DNA of 64,000 nucleotides from an uncultured Bartonella sp. (GCA_945285915.1 CALYQL010000009.1:1-64000), one strand, 5' to 3'; counted from the stretch's first letter, positions 20,603-30,617 are shown. Notes: generated from the sequence alone by a model not told the origin. Numbers and translations: made by a program.

Positions 20603-20791
20603 TTACTTCTCGTAACATCTCGAAAGCATGAGGCAATCCCTAATATCCAAGTTGTGATCCTTACCTTTATCTTTTGTATGTTCAAATTTTCCAATAACAA
20701 ATAAACTCTATCTGTAATATCTGTTATATCTTGCTAGTTTCTCGCCACTTTTACAATAAGTGCTTTATAAATAACAAGGGTTGACAATAAT

Positions 20792-21988
20792 ATGGACAAT
20801 TCGGGCAGTGACAATATCAAAAAACCAGAATTAACCGTTGTTTCAATTCTTTTTGCGATTAGTTGTGGACACTTTCTCAATGATATTATGCAGTCCATGT
20901 TACCAGCTGTTTATCCAATATTGCGGGAAAACTATAGCCTGACCTTCCTGCAAATTGGTATTATAACCGCTGTTTATCAATTTACCGGTTCTGTTTTGCA
21001 GCCCATTATTGGCTTTACCACCGATAAAAAGCCTTTACCATATTCACTTCCTCTTGCCTCTGCTTCAACGATGATCGGCTTGTTATTGCTTGCCAACGCG
21101 CATCATTATTCATTGCTTCTGGTTGGTGCTGGATTTGTCGGCCTAGGGTCATCTATTTTCCATCCGGAAGCTTCGCGCGTTGCTAGAATTGCTTCTGGTG
21201 GCAAACATGGGTTAGCACAATCTATCTTTCAAGTGGGTGGAAATGCTGGTACTGCTTTGGGTCCCTTGTTAGCAGCCGTTTTTATCAGCCATCAACAGCG
21301 CATTAGTTGGCTCGCTATATTAGCTTTTATTGGTATCATCATACTGGCAATTGTGAGCCACTGGTATGCCCAAAATATCAAAAGTCGGAAAAACAGAAAA
21401 ATACCTGCCGTTGAGCATAATTTAACACCACGCCAAGTTAAAAAAGCATTGTTCGTGTTGGTTGGATTGATGTTTGCCAAATATATTTATATGGCCAGCA
21501 TGCAGAATTACTACATGTTTTACACAATGGACAAATTCGGTGTCAGCCTTCACCAAGCACAATTGTTGCTGTTTCTTTATCTCGGCGGTATCGCATTGGG
21601 CACTGTATTCGGAGGTCCTATTGGTGACCGTATCGGAGCGCGTACTGTTATCTGGGTATCTATTCTCGGGGTTTTCCCTTTCACAGTTGTATTGCCATAT
21701 ACGAGCCTGCATGTCACAGCCGTGTTGACCGTTATTATCGGTATGATTTTAGCATCAGCTTTTCCTGCAATCGTTGTTTTTGCTCAAGAACTTATGCCCG
21801 GCAAAGTTGGTACAATAGCAGGTTTGTTTTTCGGCCTATCGTTTGGAATTGGTGCCATTTCAGCAGCCGCATTAGGCAAAGTGATGGATGTCATTGGCGC
21901 ACAAGCCATGTTTGAGATCTGCTCATTTATGCCAATACTCGGGCTTATTGCAATTTTTCTACCTAAAATCAGCACCGGACATAAATAA
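20792..21988 (+). CDS. MFS transporter, fosmidomycin-resistance (Fsr) type
   Basis: 398-residue major facilitator with about 12 membrane segments. Typical Fsr-family features: SCGHFLNDIMQSMLPAVYPIL at the N-terminus, FTTDKKPLPYSL in place of the usual loop 2-3 motif, GSSIFHPEASRVAR and GGPIGDRIGARTVIW. Relatives export fosmidomycin or unrelated small molecules. The natural substrate is unknown. Monocistronic and convergent with hemN. Confidence 0.85.
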   Translation: MDNSGSDNIKKPELTVVSILFAISCGHFLNDIMQSMLPAVYPILRENYSLTFLQIGIITAVYQFTGSVLQPIIGFTTDKKPLPYSLPLASASTMIGLLLLANAHHYSLLLVGAGFVGLGSSIFHPEASRVARIASGGKHGLAQSIFQVGGNAGTALGPLLAAVFISHQQRISWLAILAFIGIIILAIVSHWYAQNIKSRKNRKIPAVEHNLTPRQVKKALFVLVGLMFAKYIYMASMQNYYMFYTMDKFGVSLHQAQLLLFLYLGGIALGTVFGGPIGDRIGARTVIWVSILGVFPFTVVLPYTSLHVTAVLTVIIGMILASAFPAIVVFAQELMPGKVGTIAGLFFGLSFGIGAISAAALGKVMDVIGAQAMFEICSFMPILGLIAIFLPKISTGHK

Positions 21989-22000
21989 CAGGTGCTGATT
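21967..22000. terminator. inverted repeat at convergent MFS/hemN ends
   Basis: 10-bp perfect stem AATCAGCACC / GGTGCTGATT with a 14-base loop that contains the MFS stop codon. There is no strong T-run, but its place between converging genes suits a bidirectional terminator. Confidence 0.45.
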
Positions 22001-22020
22001 AAATCCAACTATTCAATGGG

Positions 22021-23355
22021 TTAAACGGCCGCACTAAATTGTGCTATATTCTGTTGGCGGTATGTGTCGAACAATGCAGCGACAGCACGCACAAATGGGC
22101 GCCCTTCTTCGGTCATGGTGATAACACCATCTTTTTCCTGCACTATTCCATCGGCAATAATTGGGCGGATCCGCTGCAAGGCATCTGCAAATTTTTCTTT
22201 TCCGCCAAATTTTGATAAATCGAGTTGGAAATTGCACATAAGTTCACTAATCATGGCAGACCGGAGCCGATCTTCATCATTGATTGCAATGCCGCGTATT
22301 GTGGCCATTTGCCCTTCATCGATTGTGCGACGATATTGTGCAATTCCTGGAATTGTTTGGGCAAAACCTTCATGAAATTGTGAAATTGAAGAACAACCAA
22401 ATCCAATTAACACAGGGCAATCATCATCTGTGTAACCTTGGAAATTCCGGTGCAACCTGTGTTCTTTTGTAGCAATTGCCAAATGGTCATCCGGAAATGC
22501 AAAATGATCAATTCCAATGGGAACATAGCCCATTGCAATCAGTTGATTGCTAACGGCTTCCGCCTGATGGAACCGCTCTAGCGGCCCAGGTAATAATGAT
22601 GCATCAATCAACTTTTGATTTGCGCGTCTTTTGGGAAGGTGGGCATAGCCATAACAGGCAATTCTGTTTGGCTTATAACTTCCGATCGTTTCACAGGTTT
22701 CGTGAAGTGTATCCAACGTTTGCAATGGCAAACCGTAAATGAGGTCGAAATTGATATGTTCAATGCCGGCTTCACGTAAATAGTCAACCGACCGCTTTAC
22801 AACCGATGCCGGTTGAATTCGACCAATGGCCTTTTGGACATCTGGGTTAACATCTTGCACACCCAAGCTCACACGATTAACGCCAATGGTCTTCAATATA
22901 TCAACGAGATCATGTGTTACAGTTCTCGGATCGAGCTCTATTGCATGCTCAGCATTGTCATCAAAAACAAAGTATTCACGCAAAGTATCCATAATGGCGT
23001 AAAATGAGTCTCTCGCGAGTATTGATGGCGTACCGCCGCCCCAGTGCAGGTGAACAACTCTGGGTTTACCTTTTAGATGCTGCGATTGTAGCCGTATATC
23101 TTTAACGACACTTTCGGCATAGCTTGCTATGGCGCCATCATTGACCGTAGCCTTCGCGTGACAGCCACAATAATGACAAAGCTCACGGCAATATGGCACA
23201 TGGATATAAAGTGAAACAGCTTCATCAGCCTTCAAATTACCCAACCATGCCGCTCTTTGACTATCATCTATCGTGACAAAATCTGCTGCCGTAGGATAGG
23301 AGGTATAACGAGGCACTGCCAAAGTTGCATAATGCAACAATGTTTCTGTTTCCAT
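22021..23355 (-). CDS. hemN: oxygen-independent coproporphyrinogen III dehydrogenase
   Basis: 444-residue radical-SAM enzyme making protoporphyrinogen IX without oxygen. The 4Fe-4S/SAM motif is CRELCHYCGCHAK (CxxxCxxC), preceded by SLYIHVPY and followed by HLHWGGGTPS. The N-terminal YTSYPTAADF block marks true HemN rather than HemW. ATG has an AAGGAAGG-type site upstream. It lies next to the FnrN gene, and its promoter region carries two copies of a palindrome (23377-23408). Confidence 0.95.
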   Translation of the reverse strand: METETLLHYATLAVPRYTSYPTAADFVTIDDSQRAAWLGNLKADEAVSLYIHVPYCRELCHYCGCHAKATVNDGAIASYAESVVKDIRLQSQHLKGKPRVVHLHWGGGTPSILARDSFYAIMDTLREYFVFDDNAEHAIELDPRTVTHDLVDILKTIGVNRVSLGVQDVNPDVQKAIGRIQPASVVKRSVDYLREAGIEHINFDLIYGLPLQTLDTLHETCETIGSYKPNRIACYGYAHLPKRRANQKLIDASLLPGPLERFHQAEAVSNQLIAMGYVPIGIDHFAFPDDHLAIATKEHRLHRNFQGYTDDDCPVLIGFGCSSISQFHEGFAQTIPGIAQYRRTIDEGQMATIRGIAINDEDRLRSAMISELMCNFQLDLSKFGGKEKFADALQRIRPIIADGIVQEKDGVITMTEEGRPFVRAVAALFDTYRQQNIAQFSAAV

Positions 23356-23376
23356 TATATTTCCTTCCTTATTATC

Positions 23377-23408
23377 TTATGCGCATAATATTACCTTATG
23401 CGGCATAA
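23377..23408 (-). promoter_or_regulatory. twin palindromic operator upstream of hemN
   Basis: Two near-identical dyads, TTATGCGCATAA (23377-23388) and TTATGCGGCATAA (23396-23408), with centres about 20 bp apart, 22-53 bp upstream of the hemN start. The spacing puts both on one face of the helix. Neither matches the FNR box. The binding protein is unknown. Confidence 0.6.
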
Positions 23409-23446
23409 TACACTATGATTGCATAGAGATAATAACATTAAAAGCG

Positions 23447-24199
23447 TTAATCAATCTCATTGCCTATAGCAGCGATCTGTTTTAATAAATCGCGATTAAG
23501 AATATCTACTTTGTTATTTGAAATCAGTTGAATGACACCTTGTGCTTTCAACTTTGAAAAACAACGGCTAACTGTCTCGATTGTTAGGCCAAGATGGTCA
23601 GCTATATCGGTTCTATTCATCGCCAAATTAAGCGGCGAGACGTTGAAATGGCTGCTTTCCATTCGCTTTACCAGATCATACAAAAATCTTGCGACCTTTT
23701 CGATAGGAGACAGGCGACTCAATATAAGCTGGCTTTCATAAGACCGCTGCAAAGCCAATCGTGCCATTTCCATAAAGCGATCACGGACATTTGGATGTTC
23801 ATGGAAATAATCATCAAGGGTCGTGCGGTCAAAGACACATAGCGTAACAGGTGTTATGGCTTCTGCCGTCAAGATATGCCTGTTTGTGTCACTTAATCCA
23901 AGAAAATTACCTGGAAAAACAAAGTCTGTAATACACCGGCGTCCGTCATTGAGTGTTTTTACCAGACGGACGGTGCCCGAAACTAATGTATACATTTTTT
24001 CGCGCGGCTTACCTTCTTCAAAGATAATTGAACCGGCTACGTAATGTTCGTGATGTTTCAAAATACCGAATTGTTCCAGTTCTTCGGTATGCAAAGGAGC
24101 ACACACTGCCAAGTCATGCACAGAACATGACCGGCAACGCTCGTCACCATCGCCTAAATTCGGGCAACATGACCAATGATCATCATTATTTGACGTCAA
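23447..24199 (-). CDS. fnrN: FNR/CRP-family oxygen-responsive regulator (FnrN-type)
   Basis: 250-residue transcription factor. The N-terminal Cys pattern C22-x2-C25-x7-C33 plus a central Cys (RRCITDFVFPG) matches the 4Fe-4S ligands of FnrN/FNR, so it should sense oxygen. A cyclic-nucleotide-type beta barrel is followed by a C-terminal helix-turn-helix (TDIADHLGLTIETVSRCFSKLK) with the E-x2-S-R recognition residues that read TTGAT half-sites. The start appears to be TTG with a TAGGA site, since an in-frame stop lies just upstream and no ATG fits. Likely target in this window: the reductase operon promoter at 44169. Confidence 0.92.
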   Translation of the reverse strand: MTSNNDDHWSCCPNLGDGDERCRSCSVHDLAVCAPLHTEELEQFGILKHHEHYVAGSIIFEEGKPREKMYTLVSGTVRLVKTLNDGRRCITDFVFPGNFLGLSDTNRHILTAEAITPVTLCVFDRTTLDDYFHEHPNVRDRFMEMARLALQRSYESQLILSRLSPIEKVARFLYDLVKRMESSHFNVSPLNLAMNRTDIADHLGLTIETVSRCFSKLKAQGVIQLISNNKVDILNRDLLKQIAAIGNEID

Positions 24200-24283
24200 A
24201 ATCGATCCTATATCTGATCATGGTGAACTCTCCCGCTTTGTTCAGCAACACACCATACATAGGATGATATTTGAAAAAAACAA

Positions 24284-24862
24284 TTAGATATTTCTACTTC
24301 CGGGTTTAATTGCAGGAATTGCCGCCAATTCTGCCGGTATTTCATTTGCGTCATAAGAAGCAACTTCATATTCAGCAAGTGGAATAAGTGGCACACCTAC
24401 ATCTACCTTACCGGCTGAACGGTCAACAATACATGCAGCTGCCAAAACTTCAGCGCCTGCTTCACGCATTGCCTCTATAGTTTCGCGAATTGAAAGGCCG
24501 GTTGTGACAATATCTTCAACAATAACGACTCGCGATCCTTTTTTGATGTCAAACCGACGCAAACGGAATTTTCCGTTTTCGCGTTCCACCCAGATTGACG
24601 GGATACCCAAATGTCTTGATGTTTCATAGGATGGGATAAGTCCGCCTATTGCTGGTCCAACAACATAATCAATTTTGCCGGGAATTTCTTTTTTTATTTT
24701 TTCCGCAAGACCACGACATAATTTTTCTGTCATATCTGCATGCATAAAAACTCTGGCTTTTTGCATATAGATTGCGCTGTGGCGGCCAGATGTCAGAATA
24801 AAATGCCCTTCCAATATGGCGCCTGCCTGCTTAAAAATGTCCAACACATCTTGCGTATTCAT
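24284..24862 (-). CDS. pyrE: orotate phosphoribosyltransferase
   Basis: Pyrimidine synthesis enzyme joining orotate and PRPP. The PRPP-binding loop is VVIVEDIVTTGLSIRETIEAM (partly quoted), preceded by GPAIGGLIPSY and the catalytic-loop ERENGKFRLRR. ATG 24862 has a GAGAGG site eight bases upstream, giving 192 residues; the frame stays open six codons further. Separated from rel by 94 bp. Confidence 0.94.
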   Translation of the reverse strand: MNTQDVLDIFKQAGAILEGHFILTSGRHSAIYMQKARVFMHADMTEKLCRGLAEKIKKEIPGKIDYVVGPAIGGLIPSYETSRHLGIPSIWVERENGKFRLRRFDIKKGSRVVIVEDIVTTGLSIRETIEAMREAGAEVLAAACIVDRSAGKVDVGVPLIPLAEYEVASYDANEIPAELAAIPAIKPGSRNI

Positions 24863-24955
24863 AATAATAAGACCTCTCATAAGGCGTTAAACTTCGCCTT
24901 TCGTCAATTCCATCTCTGTACGGCTTACAATATAACCAATATCGGGATTATCTCT

Positions 24956-27184
24956 CTAACCGTTCACACGAAGCGCTGTACTGACCGATGCCGCTTCTTT
25001 TAGCTGAGTCAGAATTCTATTCAAGTGTTTTAAATCCCAAACTTCGAGATCGACAATTATTTCAGTGAAATCTGGTGCGGTACGCACCATTGAAAGATTT
25101 TGTATATTTGCATCATTTGAAGCAATCGCTTGCGATATTTCAGCAAGCGAACCGGGCGAGTTGATAGCCAGTACACTTATGCGCGCTGGAAAACGCTCGG
25201 TCATTTCAGCATCAATATCCCAACGCACATCAATCCACCGTTCCGGCTGATCGTCAAATGCTGTCAGCGCTGGCGATTGAATTGGATAAATAACGATACC
25301 TGCACCCGGCTGCATGATACCAACAATGCGGTCTCCAGGAACAGCACCTTCAGGTGCAAAACGTACTGGCACATCGCCATGTGTACCCCTTATCGGCACT
25401 GCACGACTTTGCCTTGCTTCCTGGTCTACCTTGGAATTTTCTCCATTAGGAACTTTAAAGATCATGCCTTGCGCGTTTTGTATATTAAACCATCCCTCTT
25501 CACCAGATTTTACAGGTGGTTTTTGCGCGGCGCGATTGTCCTGATAATCAGGATAGACAGCCTTTACAACATCAGCAGATGCCAGCTCGCCCCGCCCGAC
25601 GGCCGCTAAAACATCTTCCACATCCAAACGCGCTAAGCGAGGAAGAACTTTTTTCAACTCATCTTTAGAAAATTGTTTGCCTGCACGTTCAAATGTTCTT
25701 TCCAATATACGGGTACCAAGCCCTGAATATTGTTTTCGGACAGCCGATCGGGTTGCGCGCCTTATTGCCGCGCGCGCTTTACCCGTCACAACAAGAGATT
25801 CCCAAGCTGCTGGAGGAACTTGTGCTTTTGAACGGATAATTTCCACTTCATCACCATTTCTTAGTGATGTCATTAACGGCATAATTCGTCCGTTAATTTT
25901 TGCGCCCACGCAAGAATCACCAATATTGGTATGGACAGCATAGGCAAAATCTATCGGCGTGGCATTTCTCGGCAAGGCAATCAGCCGACCTTTTGGAGTG
26001 AAGCAGAAAACCTGATCCTGAAATAGCTCCAATTTTGTGTGCTCTAAAAATTCTTCTGGATTATCGCCTTCCGACAAAGACTGTATGGTTTGACGCAACC
26101 ATGCATAAGCATTTGTTTCATTGGATAATTTGCTTGGCGTATTATTTGAACCACGATCTTTATAGATAGAATGTGCCGCAACACCAAATTCGGCTATTTC
26201 ATCCATTTCTTTGGTTCTCATCTGCAATTCTACACGCTGACGCGCGGGACCAACAATTGTCGTATGAATTGACCGGTAATCATTTTGTTTGGGAATAGAA
26301 ATGTAGTCTTTAAAACGTCCTGGAACCATAGGCCAGGTTGTATGAATTATTCCCAATGCGGAATAACAGTCTTTTACGGTATCAACAATAACGCGAAAGC
26401 CGTAAATATCCGAAAGCTGTTCGAATGATAACGCCTTCGTCTCCATTTTACGAAAAACCGAATAGGGTTTTTTCTGCCGACTTTTAACATAGGCTTTGAT
26501 GCCATGTTCAGCAAAAAGCTTGGTAAGATCGCTTTCAATACCTGATAAGAGATCACGGTTACGTTCCGAAAGGTCGGACAAACGATCAGTAACCGCACGG
26601 TAAGCCTCGGGATTTAAATAGTAAAAAGCTCTATCTTCAAGCTCTTCACGCATATCCTGCATGCCCATGCGTCCAGCAAGGGGCGCATAAATATCCATAG
26701 TTTCTTGTGCGATACGACGACGCTTTTCATCGCGCATAACATCAAGTGTGCGCATATTATGAAGCCGGTCGGCAAGCTTAACCAATAAAACCCGCACATC
26801 TTCAGAAATTGCAATCAGCAATTTACGAAGATTTTCGGCTTGAATAGCCTTTTTTGATACAAGGTCGAGTTTTTTTAACTTGGTTAAACCTTCAACAAGT
26901 TTGCCAATTTCCGGACCAAAAATGCCGTCGATTTCAGCACGTGTTGCTGTTGTGTCCTCAATTGTATCATGCAAAAGTGCAACAGCTATGGTCGCCTCAT
27001 CCAAGTGCATATCCGTTAAAATAGCAGCCACTTCTAAGGGATGAGAAAAATATGGATCGCCACTTGCCCGTTTTTGAGAGCCGTGTTTCTGCATGGCATA
27101 AACGTAAGCCTTGTTTAACAGGGCCTCGTTAACGTCAGGCTTGTAACGGTGTACACGCTCAACAAGCTCATACTGACGCATCAT
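24956..27184 (-). CDS. rel: bifunctional (p)ppGpp synthetase/hydrolase
   Basis: Rel/SpoT-type stringent-response enzyme. The N-terminal HD hydrolase carries the HDTIEDT motif and is intact. The synthetase domain contains the YRSIHTTI motif. A TGS domain (CFTPKGRLIALPRNATPIDFAYAVHT, partly quoted) and a C-terminal ACT domain follow. Start is one of two adjacent ATGs at 27184/27181 (MMRQYELVERV); the frame extends five codons further. About 742 residues. It lies between rpoZ and pyrE, a familiar alphaproteobacterial order. Confidence 0.96.
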   Translation of the reverse strand: MMRQYELVERVHRYKPDVNEALLNKAYVYAMQKHGSQKRASGDPYFSHPLEVAAILTDMHLDEATIAVALLHDTIEDTTATRAEIDGIFGPEIGKLVEGLTKLKKLDLVSKKAIQAENLRKLLIAISEDVRVLLVKLADRLHNMRTLDVMRDEKRRRIAQETMDIYAPLAGRMGMQDMREELEDRAFYYLNPEAYRAVTDRLSDLSERNRDLLSGIESDLTKLFAEHGIKAYVKSRQKKPYSVFRKMETKALSFEQLSDIYGFRVIVDTVKDCYSALGIIHTTWPMVPGRFKDYISIPKQNDYRSIHTTIVGPARQRVELQMRTKEMDEIAEFGVAAHSIYKDRGSNNTPSKLSNETNAYAWLRQTIQSLSEGDNPEEFLEHTKLELFQDQVFCFTPKGRLIALPRNATPIDFAYAVHTNIGDSCVGAKINGRIMPLMTSLRNGDEVEIIRSKAQVPPAAWESLVVTGKARAAIRRATRSAVRKQYSGLGTRILERTFERAGKQFSKDELKKVLPRLARLDVEDVLAAVGRGELASADVVKAVYPDYQDNRAAQKPPVKSGEEGWFNIQNAQGMIFKVPNGENSKVDQEARQSRAVPIRGTHGDVPVRFAPEGAVPGDRIVGIMQPGAGIVIYPIQSPALTAFDDQPERWIDVRWDIDAEMTERFPARISVLAINSPGSLAEISQAIASNDANIQNLSMVRTAPDFTEIIVDLEVWDLKHLNRILTQLKEAASVSTALRVNG

Positions 27185-27252
27185 GCGCAGATACTCCATT
27201 CAATTTGTTTACAGGCTTTATCATGTACCTGAAAAGCTCAAGACAACAAGAA

Positions 27253-27290
27253 AAAAATCAAAAAAAATGCGCCACTTCACAGCAGCGCAT
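27253..27290 (-). terminator. intrinsic terminator of rpoZ
   Basis: Read on the minus strand, a hairpin ATGCGC / GCGCAT with a 12-base loop is followed by a long T-rich run (27253-27266). It sits 26 bases after the rpoZ stop and 69 bases before rel, so rel probably has its own promoter in this short gap. Confidence 0.7.
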
Positions 27291-27315
27291 CATTTGAAAA
27301 ACGATGATCGTTCGA

Positions 27316-27714
27316 TCAATAATCGTCGCTTTTTTCAGGAGCAACCAATCCCTCGATGCCTGCAAGCAGATCTTCTTCCGACATATGGTCGAAAGAAACT
27401 TTTTCGTCTTCTTTCGGTGTGCCGAAAACATCATCAATTTCACTTGATTGACCGATAAGTGCAGGTTCTGCCTCTGGTTCATCCACTTCAACATGTTTTT
27501 GTAATGAGTGAATGAGATCTTCCTTCAAATCTGCAGGCGATAATGTCTCATCAGCAATTTCGCGCAGCGCGACTACTGGATTTTTATCATTATCACGGTC
27601 GACGGTTATCTGCGCTCCTTGTGATATCTGCCGAGCCCTATGGGCTGCCAGAAGCACTAGCTCAAAGCGATTATCAACCTTGTCAACACAATCTTCTACT
27701 GTAACACGGGCCAT
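27316..27714 (-). CDS. rpoZ: RNA polymerase omega subunit
   Basis: Small RNA polymerase subunit. The chosen ATG (27714) begins [20 protein letters not shown], the conserved omega N-terminus, with an AAGGAAAG site nine bases upstream. The frame is open 22 codons further, but that part is not conserved. The RARQISQG segment is typical. The 132-residue product has the acidic C-terminal extension common in alphaproteobacteria. Confidence 0.95.
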   Translation of the reverse strand: MARVTVEDCVDKVDNRFELVLLAAHRARQISQGAQITVDRDNDKNPVVALREIADETLSPADLKEDLIHSLQKHVEVDEPEAEPALIGQSSEIDDVFGTPKEDEKVSFDHMSEEDLLAGIEGLVAPEKSDDY

Positions 27715-27915
27715 AGATGCCACTTTCCTTAAAGTTCGCCAATTGGTGGATTTACCCTTGCCATATACAATTCCAATCAAAAAAACAAGGAAAACAAAAC
27801 ATGTTCAAAAATATTTCATCTCGGACGCCTTGGCAAGTTATGAGGGGTGACATAGTTTAAACACTATAATTGGTTTAGTGATTTGCGCCTCTTTTGGTGA
27901 AATGGATATAATGGT

Positions 27916-28500
27916 ATGTTTGACCCTCGTGAAAAAATCGCGCTTTTTATTGATGGTGCTAATCTCTATGCAACATCTAAAACGCTAGGCTTCGATATTG
28001 ATTATCGAAAGCTCCTTAAAGCATTCCAAAAACGTGGTTATTTGCTGCGTGCTTACTATTACACGGCATTGATTGAAGATCAGGAATATTCTTCCATCAG
28101 ACCGTTAATTGATTGGCTGGATTATAATGGTTATCGCGTTATCACTAAAAATGCGCGCGAATTTACCGATGTTGCTGGCCGGCGTAAAGTCAAAGGCAAT
28201 ATGGATATAGAATTGGCAGTTGACGCCATGGAACTTGCTGACACAGTGGATCATTTCGTCATTTTTTCTGGGGATGGCGATTTCAGATCACTTGTGGAAG
28301 CGTTACAGCGGCGTGGCAGAAAAGTTAGTGTTGTATCGACATTGACCACGCAACCAGCCATGATTTCAGATGAACTTCGTCGACAAGCAGATCATTTTAT
28401 AGACTTGACAAGTTTGAAAAATGAAATAGGTCGTGCTCCATCAGATAAACCGCAGAAAGACTTTTCTGCTGATGATAGCGACGACGAAGAATTTTATTAA
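27916..28500 (+). CDS. NYN-domain (LabA/DUF88) putative RNase
   Basis: 194-residue PIN-like NYN protein. Acidic active-site motifs are ALFIDGANLYA (N-terminal Asp and Asn), MDIELAVDAMEL and VIFSGDGDFRSLVEAL. This fits the LabA/DUF88 family of likely RNA nucleases. The Asp-rich C-terminal tail (DDSDDEEFY) is unusual and may regulate the enzyme. It precedes the uracil-DNA glycosylase by 25 bp. Confidence 0.85.
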   Translation: MFDPREKIALFIDGANLYATSKTLGFDIDYRKLLKAFQKRGYLLRAYYYTALIEDQEYSSIRPLIDWLDYNGYRVITKNAREFTDVAGRRKVKGNMDIELAVDAMELADTVDHFVIFSGDGDFRSLVEALQRRGRKVSVVSTLTTQPAMISDELRRQADHFIDLTSLKNEIGRAPSDKPQKDFSADDSDDEEFY

Positions 28501-28525
28501 TGGTACAAAAAGTGATGGTGGGGAC

Positions 28526-29188
28526 GTGTTAAACCACTGCCCCGAACCTTCTCATGATTGTGGACTGTGCCCACGACTTCATAGTTTTATTGCTGCTTGG
28601 CGCTTGACTGAGCCAAGCTGGCATAATGGGCCTGTTGCGCCTTTCTATCCATTAGATGGCGCAGATAGTACAAGGCTATTAATCGTTGGTTTAGCGCCTG
28701 GATTGAGGGGGGCAAACCGCACTGGACGCCCATTTACTGGCGATTATGCTGGCGATTTGCTGTATTCCACCTTGAAAAAATATGGCTTTGCAAAAGGCCT
28801 ATTTGAAGCAAGACCTGACGATAGTTTGAAACTGATTGATACAACGATCGTCAATTCTGTGCGCTGTGTTCCACCCGAAAACAAACCAATCGGTTCGGAA
28901 ATTAACACCTGTCGGCAATTTTTTTCGCCGCTATTAACGCAATTGCCCAAACTGCGCGCAGTTGTCACGCTTGGTTCGGTTGCCCACCAATCAACTGTCA
29001 GGGCGTTGGGGCAGAAAATAGCGTTACACCCCTTCGGTCACGGAAATGTTTCGGATATTGGAAGATTACGTCTTTTTCCAAGCTATCACTGCTCACGGTA
29101 TAACACCAATACAGGCCGCCTGACGGACAGTATGTTTCATGAAATTTTCGCGATGGCTCGCAACTATCTCGATAGCCTTGATCGCTAA
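28526..29188 (+). CDS. uracil-DNA glycosylase, family 5 (UdgB-like)
   Basis: Base-excision-repair glycosylase removing uracil and related bases. The N-terminal Cys pair (CGLCPRL) suggests a 4Fe-4S cluster. Motif 1 is LIVGLAPGLRGANRTGRPFTGDYAG and motif 3 is in SYHCSRYNTNTGRL, both quoted in part and characteristic of the UDG type 5 family. I place the start at GTG 28526 (GGTGGGG site upstream; product about 220 residues) because upstream codons overlap the NYN gene and are not conserved. Confidence 0.82.
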   Translation: MLNHCPEPSHDCGLCPRLHSFIAAWRLTEPSWHNGPVAPFYPLDGADSTRLLIVGLAPGLRGANRTGRPFTGDYAGDLLYSTLKKYGFAKGLFEARPDDSLKLIDTTIVNSVRCVPPENKPIGSEINTCRQFFSPLLTQLPKLRAVVTLGSVAHQSTVRALGQKIALHPFGHGNVSDIGRLRLFPSYHCSRYNTNTGRLTDSMFHEIFAMARNYLDSLDR

Positions 29189-29233
29189 ACCGTATCAAAT
29201 ATAACGATATCTTCTATTTTTCTTCAAAACGGA

Positions 29234-29710
29234 TTAGCCACGTTCCCGTAATAATCGTGATTTTTCGCGGTTCCAATCACGTTTTTTCTCAGTCTCACGT
29301 TTGTCGTGGATTTTCTTGCCTCGCGCCAATGCAATTTCCAGCTTTACCCGTCCATGATCGTTAAAATAAAGCTTTAGAGGTACAATCGTCATACCTTCAC
29401 GCGCAACTGAATTGGACAACCGCGACATTTCTCTTTTCGAAATCAACAATTTACGTAAACGTCGCGGATCATGATTAAATCTATTGCCTTGTGTATATTC
29501 TGGCACATAAGAATTTATCAGCCAAAACTCACCATTTTCAAAACTCGCATAGCTTTCAGCAATATTGCCATGGTGGGAACGCAATGATTTGACCTCGGTA
29601 CCTGTCAGCACCAAGCCTGCCTCCAATGTATCCAAAATTTCATAGTTGAAACGTGCCTTACGGTTATCCGCAACAACTTTGTAAGCAGGTGACGTATTTT
29701 TCTTATTCAT
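29234..29710 (-). CDS. smpB: SsrA-binding protein
   Basis: tmRNA partner in trans-translation. Conserved segments are [35 protein letters not shown] and the basic tail [21 protein letters not shown] 29710 gives 158 residues, normal for SmpB. It lies 23 bp after the dapA stop, but no Shine-Dalgarno match is visible, so translation may depend on coupling to dapA. The dapA-smpB order is common in Rhizobiales. Confidence 0.93.
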   Translation of the reverse strand: MNKKNTSPAYKVVADNRKARFNYEILDTLEAGLVLTGTEVKSLRSHHGNIAESYASFENGEFWLINSYVPEYTQGNRFNHDPRRLRKLLISKREMSRLSNSVAREGMTIVPLKLYFNDHGRVKLEIALARGKKIHDKRETEKKRDWNREKSRLLRERG

Positions 29711-29732
29711 GTATACACAAATGGCGTTGTTT

Positions 29733-30617
29733 TTAAACTCTGACAAGTCCTGCGTGACGAATTGCATCATCAATGATGCGTTTTGTTTTGTCTTCAAGAG
29801 GAACTATTGGTGAGCGGACATGACTTGTGCATAACCCCAATTGTTCTGCGGCATATTTAACACCAGCAGGACTAGGTTCAATAAAAAGTGCACGATTAAG
29901 CGGCATAAGGCGATCATTCAGCTCCAGAGCCTTAGCAAAATTGCCTTCTCTACATGCAGCAAAAAGGTCTGCACATAATCTTGGTGCAACATTGGATGTC
30001 ACAGAAATACAACCGACCCCACCCTGCGCATAAAACCCGAGAGCCGTGCTGTCATCGCCAGAGAGCTGGATGAAATCCTTGCCACATTTAGCCCGCTGTT
30101 CACTGACGCGTTCAATTTTACCGGTCGCATCTTTAACGCCGATTATATTTTTAAATTCGCTATGCAATTGCGCCATCGTTTCGGCGGTCATATCGATAAT
30201 TGAACGCCCCGGAATATTATAGATAATAAGCGGTATTGAGATGGATTTCGCAATAGCTGAAAAATGCGCATACATGCCACGTTGATTGGGCTTATTATAA
30301 TAAGGCGTTACAACCAGCACCGCATCGGCACCTGCTTTTTCCGCGTATTGAGCAAAATGAACTGCTTCAATTGTATTGTTTGAGCCTGCACCAGCAACAA
30401 CAGGCACACGTTTTGCCACTTGTTGTACACAAAGTTCAATAACCCGTTCATGCTCTTGATATGTAAGGGTGGGTGATTCACCAGTTGTTCCAACAGGAAC
30501 AAGTCCATCAATCCCTTGTTTGACCTGCCACTCGACAAAATCACATAATGTTTTTTCTGCAACATTACCGTTTTCATCGAAAGGTGTAATGAGTGCTGTC
30601 AGCGCTCCCTTGAGCAT
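29733..30617 (-). CDS. dapA: 4-hydroxy-tetrahydrodipicolinate synthase
   Basis: Lysine/diaminopimelate pathway aldolase, 294 residues, TIM barrel. Motifs are [10 protein letters not shown] at the N-terminus, [12 protein letters not shown], the IIYNIPGRS Tyr, and the Schiff-base Lys in [10 protein letters not shown]. All active-site residues expected are present. First gene of dapA-smpB. Confidence 0.95.
   Translation of the reverse strand: MLKGALTALITPFDENGNVAEKTLCDFVEWQVKQGIDGLVPVGTTGESPTLTYQEHERVIELCVQQVAKRVPVVAGAGSNNTIEAVHFAQYAEKAGADAVLVVTPYYNKPNQRGMYAHFSAIAKSISIPLIIYNIPGRSIIDMTAETMAQLHSEFKNIIGVKDATGKIERVSEQRAKCGKDFIQLSGDDSTALGFYAQGGVGCISVTSNVAPRLCADLFAACREGNFAKALELNDRLMPLNRALFIEPSPAGVKYAAEQLGLCTSHVRSPIVPLEDKTKRIIDDAIRHAGLVRV

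Noticed and set aside
24214..24227. Possible FNR box upstream of fnrN (TTCACCATGATCAG)
   Set aside because: Only 7 of 10 consensus bases match, so self-regulation cannot be claimed.
25130..25609. 159-codon open frame antisense to rel
   Set aside because: Falls inside the conserved rel gene; no protein-like features.
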